From Ricordea florida (Eukaryota > Cnidaria > Anthozoa > Corallimorpharia > Ricordeidae), in the NCBI GenBank assembly GCA_949710005.1, contig OX453279.1, forward strand, positions 9,612,378 to 9,676,377: a stretch of 64,000 nucleotides of DNA, written 5' to 3'. A model generated the notes under the pieces. That model saw nothing but the letters and a program-made list of their open reading frames with translations, made no database searches and was not told where the DNA came from. Shown in pieces: positions 37,457 to 52,400 of the stretch. How positions within the stretch are numbered: position 1 is the first letter of the stretch; every line of letters starts with the position of its first letter. A program made the translations under genes and the position numbers.

Positions 37457-40400
37457 TTTTAAATGCAAAGGTAAATGCGATCTTTGCCGTAACTTTTTAG
37501 TTGAATCTGACCACTTTACTAGCGCTAGTTCTAAAAGATCCTACCAAATTACACAACATGTTCATTGCAAATCCAAAAATGTTATCTATTTGGTCACCTG
37601 CACAAAATGTAGTGTGCAATATGTAGGTTCGACTAGCAATGAATTCAAAGTGCGTTTTCGGAATCATAAATCGGCCATGAATACTAATAAGAACACTTGT
37701 GAAGTTGCGACACACTTCAACAAAACTCTTCATGTTCTCTGTGACTTCAATTTTACAATAATTGAACAAATTTCCAACCCAAGAGACAATAACAGCCTTG
37801 ATGAACGTCTTCTAACAAGAGAAGCTTATTGGAGTGCACAACTTTGCACCCTTCAGCCTTATGGATTGAATAAAAGATCTGAATTCAATTCAAGGAATAG
37901 AATAAGATTTAACTAACATCTGTCAACGGTTTTGTTTCTTTTCTTTTCACAAGTCTTATTACGTAAAGTTTTTATTCTATATATGTTAATCAAGGGCCCA
38001 ATTAGGGATCACAAATTGTATCACTAATTAGTCCCTATTCATTAGGTTTTTATTAGATGTTAGTTTTTTAAAAATTTTTATTGTTTGTAATTTTCTTTTT
38101 TCTTTCCTTTCTCATATATAAGACACCAATATTGTAAATAATTTTTTTATTCCAAGTATTTGTAATCTTTTTAATCTTACATACTGTACTGAAGAAGCCC
38201 GAATGGGCGAAACGTTTACAGTATTAAACCTTATGTGAGAAGTTCGCTGTTCCTCTTTCATTCCTACTAAATCCACCGAGTGTAAGCGTCGCGTATCCTT
38301 TGGGATCCTTCTCACTAGCGTCATCGTTGGCAAACCTTCTTTTCTACACAACTATATATATATATATATATATAAATGTCATTTGGTACAAGCTCAAACC
38401 TATGGATGGGTGTCTACTGTTTGTACAACTGAGGGTGTATATTGTACACTAGTAAGTTATGAGTAGAACACTCAATGGTATTCCCCAAGACACATTTAGC
38501 ATCACATAACTATGAATACAATTTCCTGCAACCTAACTGGTTGATTGGCTGTTTCTGCTTTTGTACAGTTCATGCATGGTAGAAACAATGGAATCCTTAA
38601 TCCTTTTCCGTTAGTTTTGTTTTGACCATCACAACCTTCATGTTACAGGTCTGTACAATAATACACCTGTAGTCATATTAAATTTTGTGCCTTTGTTTGT
38701 CATTCCAGGGATGAACGTGAACACCCGCAAGCTACTCACACACATTGAATATGAACCCAGTACATACTATACTGCATTTTCTATGGAGCTGGAGGCTGCT
38801 TCCTCTCCAGTCTGGAGCCTCAGAAATGCTTGTGTTACTCTGGTATGTGTGCTTACCGAGGTTGTTATAGAGCATACTTATTTTTCCTATTTTTCTTGGA
38901 CATTTTCTGTCCAAGGAGGCAAAGCACAAAGAAGTTATCCCTGTGTGAAGCGCCAACCCAAAGGCCAGACCACAACACCGGGAACTACATCCCCTACTCT
39001 TTACGATCAGTGTGTGGGTTCTTTAACATCCTACTAAGTTAAATTAGGGTTACAAAGGTAGCACTTTCTGCATGTTCGTTTGGCCAGGATTTGAACCCGC
39101 GACTGCTTGGTCCTTAAATGCTCTACCAACTGAGCTAACCTGTCGGCAGTTATGATCATTGTTGACACATTATTAAAAGGTGCACATGCACACGTGTTAC
39201 AAGAAACAAAATGGTCAGAATGCATCCTAAGTTTAAGGAAACAACGAATGTGATTGTTATTCCTCATTGGACCATTTATCCTCATCATTGCATTACCATC
39301 CTGACTGTTAGCCCATCCTGACAATTGTCATTTCAGTTATTCCTTCAGGCAAAATGAGATACACGATATCTGGATCTAACTTTCTCATTAAAGAAAAATA
39401 ATAACACAATGCTATATGTATTACTTGAAGTGAAATTAGTGATCTTCCAGTCTGAAATCCAACATGCCAACTGTGCATTTAACTAACGGCCTGACTTAAG
39501 TGGATAGTGGGTACCTGGGATACCCAGGGGCTTCCACTGTGGCCATGCAGCCATCCCCTAGATAGAATACTGCCCCCATGGCTGGCAAATCCCTGCAACC
39601 AAGCCATGAGCCCCCATTCCAGGCACCCATGACACTGGTGAAACAGTGGAGGCGAAGGTGGCAAAGCTTAAAACAGCTACAGTAAGCTTACAACCGCTTG
39701 ACCGCTAAGCTTACACATTTTGCTTGTGGGCCACTTAACCCCAAAGCTTGTGGTGGTTAACTTAGTTAAATTACATTTAACCAAATTAAATTTGTTTGTA
39801 TGGAAAATTTGATCAAAATTTTAACTTTTTTGAGCTAATTAGGTGACAAGTTATTTGTGGAGATTATTGAGTACTTTTAGGGAATGCGTCCAAGTATAGG
39901 CATCGGGTCATGCTAATGCCAATCAGTTGGGTGCCAAATCCCATTGCCGATTCTGTTTTCAATCGGTACCGATTGAAATGGAATCGGAAATGGGTCAAAA
40001 TTCTTCATCAGGCCAATTAACATAAGTTATCAAACATTGACTTATATCTGTCTGTGGTTTATCAAGGGTCGAAAGGGTTGAAATACATGTAGTCGGTCAC
40101 GCTATGATCAAATACTAAGTTTATGTAGCAAAAGCAAAGCGTGAATGATTGATTTTTTGATGCACAAACAGGCTGGGTATGACCAACTGTTTATCGCCGT
40201 ATTGTATCTTGTGTTTGCAAAATGTGTTTTGTTTCAAACAAAATTTAGCAACAAATTGTTCAGCAACGCTCAAGATAGAAGAGCATCTCAAAGCGAAATA
40301 TGGGGCACTGAATGCATGACCTTTGAATCCAAAACGCATGATTGAAGAATCCTTGCGGGAGGAATTTTAAATTGTTTTAGCGAAGAAAATAGGGCACAGA

Positions 40401-43400
40401 ACACTGTCAGATGAGGCACAACATTTGGTGAACAGGTATTAAATTAAAATGTCAATGGAGACATTTAAAACAAGTGAACTTGAACCGGCCAGAATCAGGC
40501 ACAAAAATATTTGAACTTCTCTTGTCGAGTCAAACTCACTGGACATTTCATTGTTACATTGATGGTACAATGCTCCGTTAATGCTAGGAATTTTTAAAGA
40601 AACAACTAATTTTCACTCTTTTCTACAAACGAGAGAAAACAAAAGGAAAGAAAACTGCTTTTAATTCAGCTCGTCAATGTCCAAGTGCACGATCCCTTGT
40701 GATGTGCGAGCCAATGTAACTCTATGTTTATAGCTGTATGTAGGCAGTGACAACTTAAAAACACTATTCCCTATTGTAACTGATTAACTCCCGGTTACCC
40801 GTTATCATTTGCGGTTTTTTATCTTAAAGCATTGAGTAATCATAGTTGGAGATAATGCGAGAGTTCTTTAAAAAGGATATTTTAAGACGACAGGATTTCA
40901 CCCTTACTTACCTTTAAGACTAAGGCAGAGAAAAGAGGTATGACTGTTTATTTCCATCAATTCTTTCTGCTGTAACGCTCGTATGTAACTTGGTCAGATA
41001 TCCCTTAGTGATTTGCCATAGTTCCTAAACCAACCTGTGTAATTGTCTAGATGGCATGCGTGCTAGTGGCTTAATCATCAAATAATTAATTTCAATGTCC
41101 GCAATAATTCTATGTCGCTACAATATATTTCAGTTTTTACGTGGTTCTACAATAAAGAGAATATTGCTTGAAGAACCCAGTTATAAAACCTTTCTCCGAA
41201 GCGAGGGATAAACATTATAAACACGTCAAAGATCCTCCAGACGCTACACATATATTTACAACTCAGAAGTGAATTGAATGTGATAAACTTTTAATTGCAA
41301 GTTAAAGAAATTACAAAATACAGGTGACGCCTACTGTACAAGTTTGAATGAACTTTTTGTCCTTTAAAACAAAAAATTTGAGTCATGGCAAACTCGGGTC
41401 CGTTTCTGTTGATCGGGTTGCTTATCCATATTTTGGACGCGTTCCCTATATTACCGTATTCGCACGTGTATAGGCCGCACTCGTGTATAAGCCGCACCCT
41501 GAGTTTTGCCATATTTCTTGAAAAAAAATTCACGCGTTCTTAAAAACGCAAAGGTCTGGCGAGTGCCGAGTGCCGAGTACCATCAAGATATTGTTATTTG
41601 TTTATATGACAAAATTCATCGCGATAAATAATCTATAACAGCATGCATTCGATCGAACAAACAAAACTGTAACAACTCGATCGTATGAAAGTTCATGTTG
41701 CGTTTCTTATGCAGTGTTTTTTGTTCTCAGACTTTGTTTTCGTTAGAAACAAAGCTCAGATGTAAGTACACATAACGGATAAATTATTTGACAGAAAAAT
41801 CAATGTTGGATCTCAAATTTAATATAAAACATAAGCATACGAGACATGCGATTGCTACTTTGGTGTACTTGTACTCGCGTTGTCACGGATATGTTAACGA
41901 AGATTCTGGCAATTCCACATGCTTGAATCATTTCTTTGTTATGAGAAACGGGGAGACCCCTCAGATTGTCTCTGAAGGATTTATTGACTCAGTGAGGTGC
42001 AGGAATCAAACTTCAAGACATTCGTTTCGTTCACGCACAATTGTTATCGGTTGCTAAGGTTACTGAATGAATCAAAGATGGCGGCGGATTGCGTCGACTC
42101 GCACGAGGGTTTATGCTGTGTTTTCTATGTAGTGTTTGATGTTCTTGGACTATGTTTTCATTGGAAACCAAGCTAAGTTGTAATTAAATGTAACTATCGG
42201 GTAGAAAAAGCCCACGTTGAATCTCAAATCTATTTCTAAGCATGTCGCATGCTAGACATGCGATCGCTACTTGTACACGTGTTCTGTTAGATTCTACGTA
42301 CTTGGATCATTTTTCGGTTATGAGAAATATTTAAAGCCTCCATATTCAATGATTTATATCTCAGCGAGGTTCAAGGATCGGACGGATGCTTTCAGGCTTC
42401 AAAACTTTCGTTTCAGCAGCGATTGACTAAAACATCAAAGCTCCATATCTGCCCAAGCCTATACACTTGTGTTGTACGAAGAATTACGTGACAACTTTAA
42501 AGGGGCTTTCACTACATCATATGAAGATCTTAGTTATACCGTGTATAGGCCGCACCCCCATTTTGCACAAAATTTATTTCAAAAAACAGTGCGGCCTATA
42601 CACGTGCGAATACGGTAATTTCAATTGATTGTAGTTTGATCAGCTCCTTTTATTATTTTTTCTCTCTTGATATATTATTTTTTTATGTTTATGATGACCA
42701 TTATTTTCAATGTTAATTATTAAGTTCTAAAATTTATGATTATATAGTACATGCATTTGTTCTCTCTTTGCCTAGAAAAATGCTCAGTGTGTGCAAAATA
42801 TGATCAATGGAAGTGTAAGTGCACTTGAAAGATGGTACCGTAATGTTGATAACAAGGTAATTGAATTTCACTCTGTTGTTTATACTTCTTTGAAGCTATA
42901 GACCCACTATATACCATGTACAATCATGAGTTTTTTTAAGAACAGGTTTTCAGAATGAATGTTCTATGTATTTACTATAAGCTTTTTGTGCCTGAAAAGT
43001 TTGGGACTTTTAACCCTTTAAGCCCCAGTGTCAATATTCATTTTCTCCTAACTCTTCTCATATATTTGTTATGGTACGAGTAAAGAGAATTTGTTTTTAA
43101 ATATCAATACAACTCTTTGTTGGTGGTCATTTTGGTTATTCTCATAACCTGAATGGTTGATGAACAGCCAATATTGTAATGCAAAATTGGATTCTGGTCA
43201 CTACTGGGACTTAAAGGGTTTAGAAATCTCTGCCAGTTCTCTGTAATTATGCAAGTTGTCCATTGATTACCTACAGCACTCAAACTTTGACTGCATTTTT
43301 TTTCTTTTCTGTCATTCAACACATTACAGGTGGCTTGTCTTGAAAAATGACTTGGTAAATTCTTACACATTTTGCCCTCCCTCTATCCCCTCATACCAAG

Positions 43401-46400
43401 AGTTTTTTTTTATTAGATACTCATTTCATGTGTCTTACAAGAGCACCTTATTAAAATTAATTGATGCATCCTATACAAACGATACAGCCTGGCAATAATT
43501 CTATTGTACAGCCAACAAAAATGACTGTGTAAGGTAATGTACACTTGTAATGTAATACCGCATACCACAGTGCTGATTGCGACACGGATCACTACCTTGT
43601 CTGCATGAAGGTCCAGTTGCGTCCAAAGAAATTCCATCATGCCTTAAGCAACCCATGAAATGTCGCATCAACACTGCTGCCACTGCCATTTCTGATAAGA
43701 TCTCTCTATTCAATGACATCCTGAGCTCGAAACTTGGGGACTGCCAGGAGCTCGATATAGATGATCATTGGTGCCACATCAGGGACACAACCCATACTGC
43801 AGCACTAATGGCCTTTGGCAAGAAGGAACCTAAAAGCCAAGGCTGGTTCAGTGCAAACATCGTGTTTCTCCAACCTCGTAAAGAGGCATGCCTAGCAGAA
43901 CTACCGGCATAACCCTTCAGCTAGCTCTCTGGAAGCACTCCGAGAGGCCAGACGGCATGTAAAAGAAGAATGCAAGAACTGTGCTACCAACTACTGGATG
44001 AATCTCTGTGCTGAGATCCAGTCAGCTGCTGACACTGGAAATTCATGATGCATGTTTGAGGGCATCAAGAAGGCAATTGGACCTACACAGTCTAAGTGCA
44101 TGCTACTGAAGACATCAACTGGCGAGACCATTACTGACAAATCAAAATTGATGGAGTGCTGAATGGAGCAGTACAGTGAGTTCTGTGGTGGAATGAACTT
44201 TGTCTCACCCTCTGTCCTTGACGACATTGAGACGCTTCCCATATTGCTTGAACTTGATGACACCCCCACCAAAGGAGAACTCTCAAAGGCTATCAAGGAC
44301 AGATCATCTGGAAATGCCCCAGGGCAAGATGGCATCCCGGCCGAATTGTTCAAGTGTGGTGGAAGCCAGTTGCTTGACAGTCTCCATCAGTTGCTGTGCA
44401 GGTGCTGGGAGGAGGGTCCCATCCCACAGGAGATGAGGGACTCTATAATCATAACCCTGTGCAAGAACAAGGGAGACAGCAGCGACCGCAATAACTACCG
44501 TGGCATAGGACTTATGTGCATTGCTGGAAAGCTGTTTGCCTGAGTAGCACTATATCGCCTACAAAAACTCGTTGAGAGAGTCTACCCCAAATTCCAGTGT
44601 GGTTTCCACTCCAATCGCTCATGGACATGATTTTCTCACTGAGGCAACTCCAGGAGAAGTGCAAAGAGCAACAACAACCCCTTTACATTGCATTTATTTA
44701 TTGATCTAACAAGGTCTTTGTCAGTAGAGACGGCCTCTTCAAGGTCCTGGGATTAGTTGGTTGCTCTCCAAAACTCCTTAACTTCATCAAGTCGTTTCAC
44801 GATGGGTCACGGGGTACTGTGCAATATGACAGAAGCATGTCTGAGGCATTCAACATAAACAGCGGCGTGAAACAAGGCTGTGTATTGGCCCCAACTTTCT
44901 TCAACATCTTTTTTCTGTTTTCCTGAAACATGCATTCAAGTCCACTGAAAAAGGCGTCCTGTTATGGCCTCGTTCTGATTGAAAACTCTTCAACCCTACT
45001 TGCCTACGAGCAAAGACCAATGTTCACAAAGTAATCCTATGCGTCTTCCTTTTTGCTGATGATGCTGCCCTTGTTGCTCACAGTGCAGAAAAGCTCCAGA
45101 GCCTTCTTAACCAATTCTCTAGTGCATGCAAGGCCTTCAGACTTACCATTAGCCTAAAGAAGATGAAAGTCGTGTGCCAAGGCAATGAAGCTACGCCTGC
45201 CCTTACCATCAAAGACAACACCTTGGAAGTCATGCCACAGTTTACTTATTTCGGCTCTACCTCCTCCAACAACGCCTGTCTTGATGTGGAGCTTGGAAAG
45301 AGAATTGGTAACTAAAGGCTGCAGCCAACATGGCAAAGCTTTGTGCTCGAGTGTGGGAGAACAGGAAACTAACTACCCATACTAAAATTGCTGTCTATCG
45401 TGCCTGCATCGTGAGCACCTTACTTTATGGCAGCAAGTCTTGGACAACCTATGCTGGGCAGGAGAAGCACTTGAACACATTCCATATGAGATGACTTTGT
45501 CGCGTCCTTTCCATCTCGTGGACGGATAAGGTCTCAAACAATGAGGTACTTGAAAGAGCTGTTAGCCCTCAATGTTTACCCTCCTCAGGCAATGCAAACT
45601 GAAGTGACTATGCCACGTGCACTGAATAGAAGATGGGTAAATCCCCAAGGAGCTGCTGTACAGTGAGCTGGAGTCTGGGTCGAGGCTTGTTGGCAGACCT
45701 AAGCTGCGCTTCAAGGATGTCTGTAAGAGAGACATGCTTGTCACTGGTCTGCCAGCGGGCAACTGGGAGACACATGCTGCAGATGATGGCGAATGGAGGT
45801 CTGTGTGCAGTCAGGCACTTCAGGTAGGAGAGACATGACTGAAAGCTGAAGCCGATGAAAGAAGATCAAAGAGAAAAGCAGCAGCGAAGAAAACAGCATC
45901 AGCAGCATCTGACTATATCTGTGGTATATGCGGCTGTGTCTGCTGTTCCAGAATTGGACATTTAAGTCACAAAAGAAAATGCTGTTGCAAGTGCTCTAAG
46001 TCATGGACATAATGCGACGTCTGCCTACCTGATGTAATGTGCACTTTATTTTGAATTCAAAATAAAGCAATGGAATTCAGTAATAACTGATACACACTCT
46101 GTCAATTCTTGATTGAGAAAAGTGAATAATTATTCTAAGACCAGACATTAAGATAGAAACATATGTGTCTAATAGTCAAGGAAGACTGAGTAACATTTTT
46201 TTTTGGTTAATCCATAGCCACGGCAAGGAGAAGTCACATTCCATCTGCCTTTACATAGACATCTAGCTGCCTTCATCAGCCTGGTAATTAGTACATAACT
46301 TATAATAATATTATGATTATTGTTTGGTGGAAAACCAATAAAAAATGGTTAAATCAGCATGTATATATATACCTCTTCTTAAAAGTGTGGATTTGGTGTT

Positions 46401-49400
46401 TTTTTATCTTTAAAGGCTGTATCTCAGTTGAACTTGCCATTAGAACAAATAGTACCTTCACAAGACCTGTTAAAGAACATCTGTGTAGATCTCCTTCATA
46501 TCCAGGTAAGGTGGCTTGTGCTGTACAAAATGATTTCTACTTGAACCTCTTGCATCTAGCAGAGTCTTAGACTGAATTGGTCTTTTTTCTCAAACTTCTT
46601 CCCTGTAGCACTGTTTTTAATACATGTAACTTGTACCCATGATTTTTCTTGTATAATTAGATAAATTTTTCTCGTGATAATAATTATTATTAAATTTTCA
46701 ACCTCAGATATTGAGCATTTCTAGCCTTCTGATTGGCTCATTCAATCTCAGTTATCAGCTCATTTACCTTTATAGTTTGGCAATATTATAATGGAAAATG
46801 ATCACGGCATTTGCAAGTGTTGCCAAGCTAAAAACTGGCGGAATTAGGGGAATAAGTAGCTTAGACGAGCTTTCTACTGAAGAAATACAAGCACGAAGGG
46901 AAAATGCTGTACTGGCAATTATCAAGAAAGCTAAGTTTTCTTACAGATAAAGAAAGGAATTCTAAGTCTTGTCTGAAACACTGATAAAGGTAACCCTACA
47001 AAAGTAAGAATAAAGTTTACCTATAAAATTTTCAAAAGGTCTTGCAAGACTGTGTACATGTAGCATGACGTTTTTTGGCAAAGCCAAGTGAAGAAATGAC
47101 CGAACAAGAGCTTATTTTAAATCTCATGCAAGATTTTTAGCACGCCTCCAATGAAAAATGATGGATGTTTCACCAAGGGTACTTCAGTAACATTCATTTC
47201 ATATTTAGCTCAATTTTCAGTGATCAAAGCATCTAGATCAATATAATTCCATTTGTACTTGCTGGATCTGAAATTGATGATAGCCAACTCATATCCATTG
47301 TACGCTCATGGAATATTGATTAATTATAGAAAAAAAATTCTTTTAATTGCAAGTTTTAAGTGGTTTAGCCTAGTTACAACCTCTTACATTCTCTACTTAG
47401 CTCCCATGTAGCACTGTTCAGTACTGCCACTAGGTTGCCAAAACAAAAAGACCAACAGATTCAAGCAGGCCCAAGAGTTGAAAAATGCATATATTTAGTT
47501 TTGTGTTCACAAGGGAATACCTGTGTGCTCTTTTCCGTAGTACCCTGTATCTAAATTTAATCGGCAGTAACATTAATTACTGTTAATTTACAATATGTTC
47601 TGCATCCTGTGGTCTTCCAATGCTTCTCAATTTAAATTTAAATTTGGGAGCAGGGTTGGGGCAGTGGTGAGAGTGCCCGCCATCAAATAATGTGGCCTGG
47701 TTTGATTCCTGGCCCCAGTGTCATATGTGGGCTGAGTTTTTTGGTTCCCCTCTCTGCTCCGAGAGGTTTTTTTCTTGGTACTCCAGTTTTCCCCTTTCCG
47801 CAAAAACCAACAATTGATTTGATTTAATATAATTATTGGTAAATGAAGAGCTGCTCTGTACATTTGTTGCCAATAAAGCCGATTATTATCATTATTATTA
47901 TTATTATTATTAAATGTAGTCTTTCAAATATGTATTACGTGTTCTTAATGTAAACAGCATGACATACTCACATCACTTACACTACCTTTTTGGGCATCCT
48001 ACAGGTATGTAAGTCAGTTCCAACAATAACTGCTGTTCAACCCAAATTTATTGTTCCTTTGTGAATTCATGAAACCCCTGTTTCCTTGTATGTAACAACA
48101 TGTGTGCATTGATAGCAATTAACACATTGACCATAAAACAAGTTACAAGAAGCGTGGATAGCAAAGTTATTTTCCTACTAGGCTGCTATTTGTGAGATTC
48201 GTGCTGGCCGGTGGGTACGTAATGGTTTCCAGATCAGAAGCCAAGTGCGCTTGTATATGGAGTGTCACTTCTGCAATTCCATGCAGGATTTAGATATTTT
48301 TTTACTGCAGGTATGCTTTATTTTAATGTCAGTCAATATAATAGTCGTAATCCAAACACTTGTTATATATTACTTATTAACCAAGAGTGAGTTCATTACA
48401 TGAAAATATAGGACTGAGGCCTTGATGTATTTGATGTCAATACATCAAGGCTGAGGTAAGTTAATAAGGTATTTATTGCGTGGTCTTTTAAGCACTGGAA
48501 AAAAAAGAAGGGTTTTTCAATATCCGCTTGCATATGCAAGAGGTCATTCAAGATCATGTTCACTGAACCAAAACACACCTAACCATGCAATTGAAACCAG
48601 AAGTGACAGAAGAAAAAGTTTCTTCAAAATTGAGACAACTTTTGTTTATATTTAAAAGTATAGTTTCTTCAAAATTGAGACAACTTTTGTTTATATTTAA
48701 AAGTCCAATTTCTTCAAAATTTAGACAACTTTTGTCTATATTTAAAAGTATAGTTTCTTCAAAATTGAGACAACTTTTGTTTATATTTAAAAGTCCAATT
48801 TCTTCAAGATTTAGACAACTTTTGTCTATATTTAAAAGTATAGTTTCTTCAAAATTGAGACAACTTTTGTTTATATTTAAAAGTATAGTTTCTTCAAAAT
48901 TGAGACAACTTTTGTTTATATTTAAAAGTCCAATTTCTTCAAAATTTAGACAACTTTTGTCTATATTTAAAAGTATAGTTTCTTCAAAATTTAGACAACT
49001 TTTGTTTATATTTAAAAGTCCAATTTCTTCAAAATTTAGACAACTTTTGTCTATATTTAAAAGTATAGTTTCTTCAAAATTGAGACAACTTTTGTTTATA
49101 TTTAAAAGTATAGTTTCTTCAAAATTGAGACAACTTTTGTTTATATTTAAAAGTCCAATTTCTTCAAAATTTAGACAACTTTTGTCTATATTTAAAAGTA
49201 TAGTTTCTTCAAAATTTAGACAACTTTTGTTTATATTTAAAAGTCCAATTTCTTCAAAATTTAGACAACTTTTGTCTATATTTAAAAGTATAGTTTCTTT
49301 AAAATTTAGACAACTTTTGTTTATATTTAAAAGTCCAATTTCTTCAAAATTTAGACAACTTTTGTCTATATTTAAAAGTATAGTTTCTTCAAAATTGAGA

Positions 49401-52400
49401 CAACTTTTGTTTATATTTAAAAGTCCAATTTCTTCAAAATTTAGACAACTTTTGTCTATATTTAAAAGTATAGTTTCTTCAAAATTGAGACAACTTTTGT
49501 TTATATTTAAAAGTCCAATTTCTTCAAAATTTAGACAACTTTTGTCTATATTTAAAAGTATAGTTTCTTCAAAATTGAGACAACTTTTGTTTATATTTAA
49601 AAGTCCAATTTCTTCAAGATTTAGACAACTTTTGTCTATATTTAAAAGTATAGTTTCTTCAAAATTGAGACAACTTTTGTTTATATTTAAAAGTATAGTT
49701 TCTTCAAAATTGAGACAACTTTTGTTTATATTTAAAAATCCAATTTCTTCAAAATTTAGACAACTTTTGTCTATATTTAAAAGTATAGTTTCTTCAAAAT
49801 TGAGACAACTTTTGTTTATATTTAAAAGTATAGTTTCTTCAAAATTGAGACAACTTTTGTTTATATTTAAAAGTCCAATTTCTTCAAAATTGAGACAACT
49901 TTTGTCTATATTTAAAAGTATAGTTTCTTCAAAATTGAGACAACTTTTGTTTATATTTAAAAGTCCAATTTCTTCAAGATTTAGACAACTTTTGTCTATA
50001 TTTAAAAGTATAGTTTCTTCAAAATTGAGACAACTTTTGTTTATATTTAAAAGTATAGTTTCTTCAAAATTGAGACAACTTTTGTTTATATTTAAAAGTC
50101 CAATTTCTTCAAAATTTAGACAACTTTTGTCTATATTTAAAAGTATAGTTTCTTCAAAATTGAGACAACTTTTGTTTATATTTAAAAGTCCAATTTTTTC
50201 AAAATTTAGACAACTTTTGTCTATATTTAAAAGTATAGTTTCTTCAAAATTGAGACAACTTTTGTTTATATTTAAAAGTCCAATTTCTTCAAAATTTAGA
50301 CAACTTTTGTCTATATTTAAAAGTATAGTTTAGTTTCTTCAAAATTGAGACAACTTTTGTTTATATTTAAAAGTCCAATTTCTTCAAAATTTAGACAACT
50401 TTTGTCTATATTTAAAAGTATAGTTTCTTCAAAATTGAGACAACTTTTGTTTATATTTAAAAGTCCAATTTCTTCAAAATTTAGACAACTTTTGTCTATA
50501 TTTAAAAGTATAGTTTCTTCAAAATTGAGACAACTTTTGTTTATATTTAAAAGTCCAATTTCTTCAAAATTTAGACAACTTTTGTCTATATTTAAAAGTA
50601 TAGTTTCTTTAAAATTGAGACAACTTTTGTTTATATTTAAAAGTCCAATTTCTTCAAAATTTAGACAACTTTTGTCTATATTTAAAAGTATAGTTTCTTC
50701 AAAATTGAGACATTTTTTGTGTATATTGAAAAGTCTAATTTCTTCAAAATTTAGACAACTTTTGTCTATATTTAAAAGTACAGTTTCTTCAAAATTGAGT
50801 CAACTTTTGTCTATACTTAAAAGCACAGTATCTTCAAAATTGAGACAACTTTTGTCTATACTTAAAAGTACAGTTTCTTCAAAATTGCGACAACTTTTGT
50901 CTATACTTAAAAGCACAGTTTCTTCAAAATTGAGACAACTTTTGTTTATATTTAAAAGTCCAATTTCTTCAAAATTTAGACAACTTTTGTCTATATTTAA
51001 AAGTATAGTTTCTTCAAAATTGAGACAACTTTTGTTTATATTTAAAAGTCCAATTTCTTCAAAATTTAGACAACTTTTGTCTATATTTAAAAGTATAGTT
51101 TCTTCAAAATTGAGACAACTTTTGTCTATATTTAAAAATGCTTTGAAAACTTTTCACAATGCCTTGTCATCACAAGAAAATCTTGCCCACTTAGCAGCCA
51201 GTCAGAGCACCTGCACTATTGTAGCCATATAACCAAGCTACTTATAACCTTTCCCATTACTGTTCTGTTAATGTAATGGGCTTGAAAATGTTTTCCTTCT
51301 GCATTGAACTCCCACTTTTCTTACCATGGTCACATGTTTAGTTTATACTCTGTGGTTCCTTTCTAACTTATAGAGGTACAATTTACAATTTGTTATAAGT
51401 GGTACAAAGAACACTGGTTGCACTGATGAAGAAAAGTTTCACAAAATTGAATTTCCTTTGAGTGCCAATTTTGCAAATCGCTCCTTAAATTTGTACCAAT
51501 TGTTCACCCTTCATGTAGCATTGGAAAAAAACCACATGTGAAGAGTTTTTTTTCTTTGAACATTTAATATTTGTATTTAATATTGTATTTAATGGTAGAT
51601 TTGTTGTACATATATGTTGTTAGGTGTGTGCCATATTTCTGGATCCTGAAGACTTTATCAACACTATGTTGGACTGGTAGGTAACCTGTTGTATCTCTGT
51701 GTAACATCATTGTATGCACACTCTATAACCAAATTCAACCAAGCGTACTTGCAGTCATTACTTTCCTAAGAACCATCCTGTTTGTACAGTATTTAAGAAA
51801 GCAATTTCCAGTTTCATATTACTTTTATACTGTTGTGAGATAAATTTCGTTGTGAGTTATTAGTAGCAGAATTAAGGGTCTGTGGACTTGACAACAAAGC
51901 TGTCACTGTTTAACATTTTGTTGTTCTCACAAACATTTTTTTCAGTGGTTGATCTTCTCTTGTTTATTTGTTTTTTCCTTTGATAGTTCAGATAAGTATC
52001 GGGGTACTCATTAGGCATCGGACATCGGAGATTTCTCCCGCTACTACGAAGAATTCTCCGGTTAAATTTAGTTGGCCTCAAGTAGTTTCAAATTCAGACA
52101 TGGAGCGCTTTCAGAACATTCTCCTTCTACTTTACACAATTCTCCTGCAGCTACAATTCTTATTGAAAACCCTGAAGTATTTCAACAAGACTGCAAGTAT
52201 GGTGTACAAATGTTCTGAGTGCAATAGTTAATGGTCTAGTTTCAAGATTTTTATGAGGTGGACATAACATATGTATACATTTTGAGATGCGGAAAGTCTT
52301 TGTTGAAAACATGCAGGACCAAACCTATGGATAGTATAATTTGGGTGTATATTTTGTGTAGTTTTAGCCTGAGACAGTGGTTGCAGTTTGGTGTTCCCAC

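Noticed and set aside
46798-46950. Short 50-codon ORF beginning [15 protein letters not shown] as a gene
   Set aside because: Coding-like in look but no recognisable family, no splice partners and located in a UBR3 intron; possibly a transposon scrap.
48618-51139. CRISPR-like array
   Set aside because: Units abut directly with no unique spacers, and the host is an animal; this is a minisatellite.
48585-51232. Two long ORFs (582 and 295 codons) as a repeat-protein gene
   Set aside because: They are created by a 45-bp satellite whose period is a multiple of three. They lie inside a UBR3 intron, and unit changes look random with respect to codon position.
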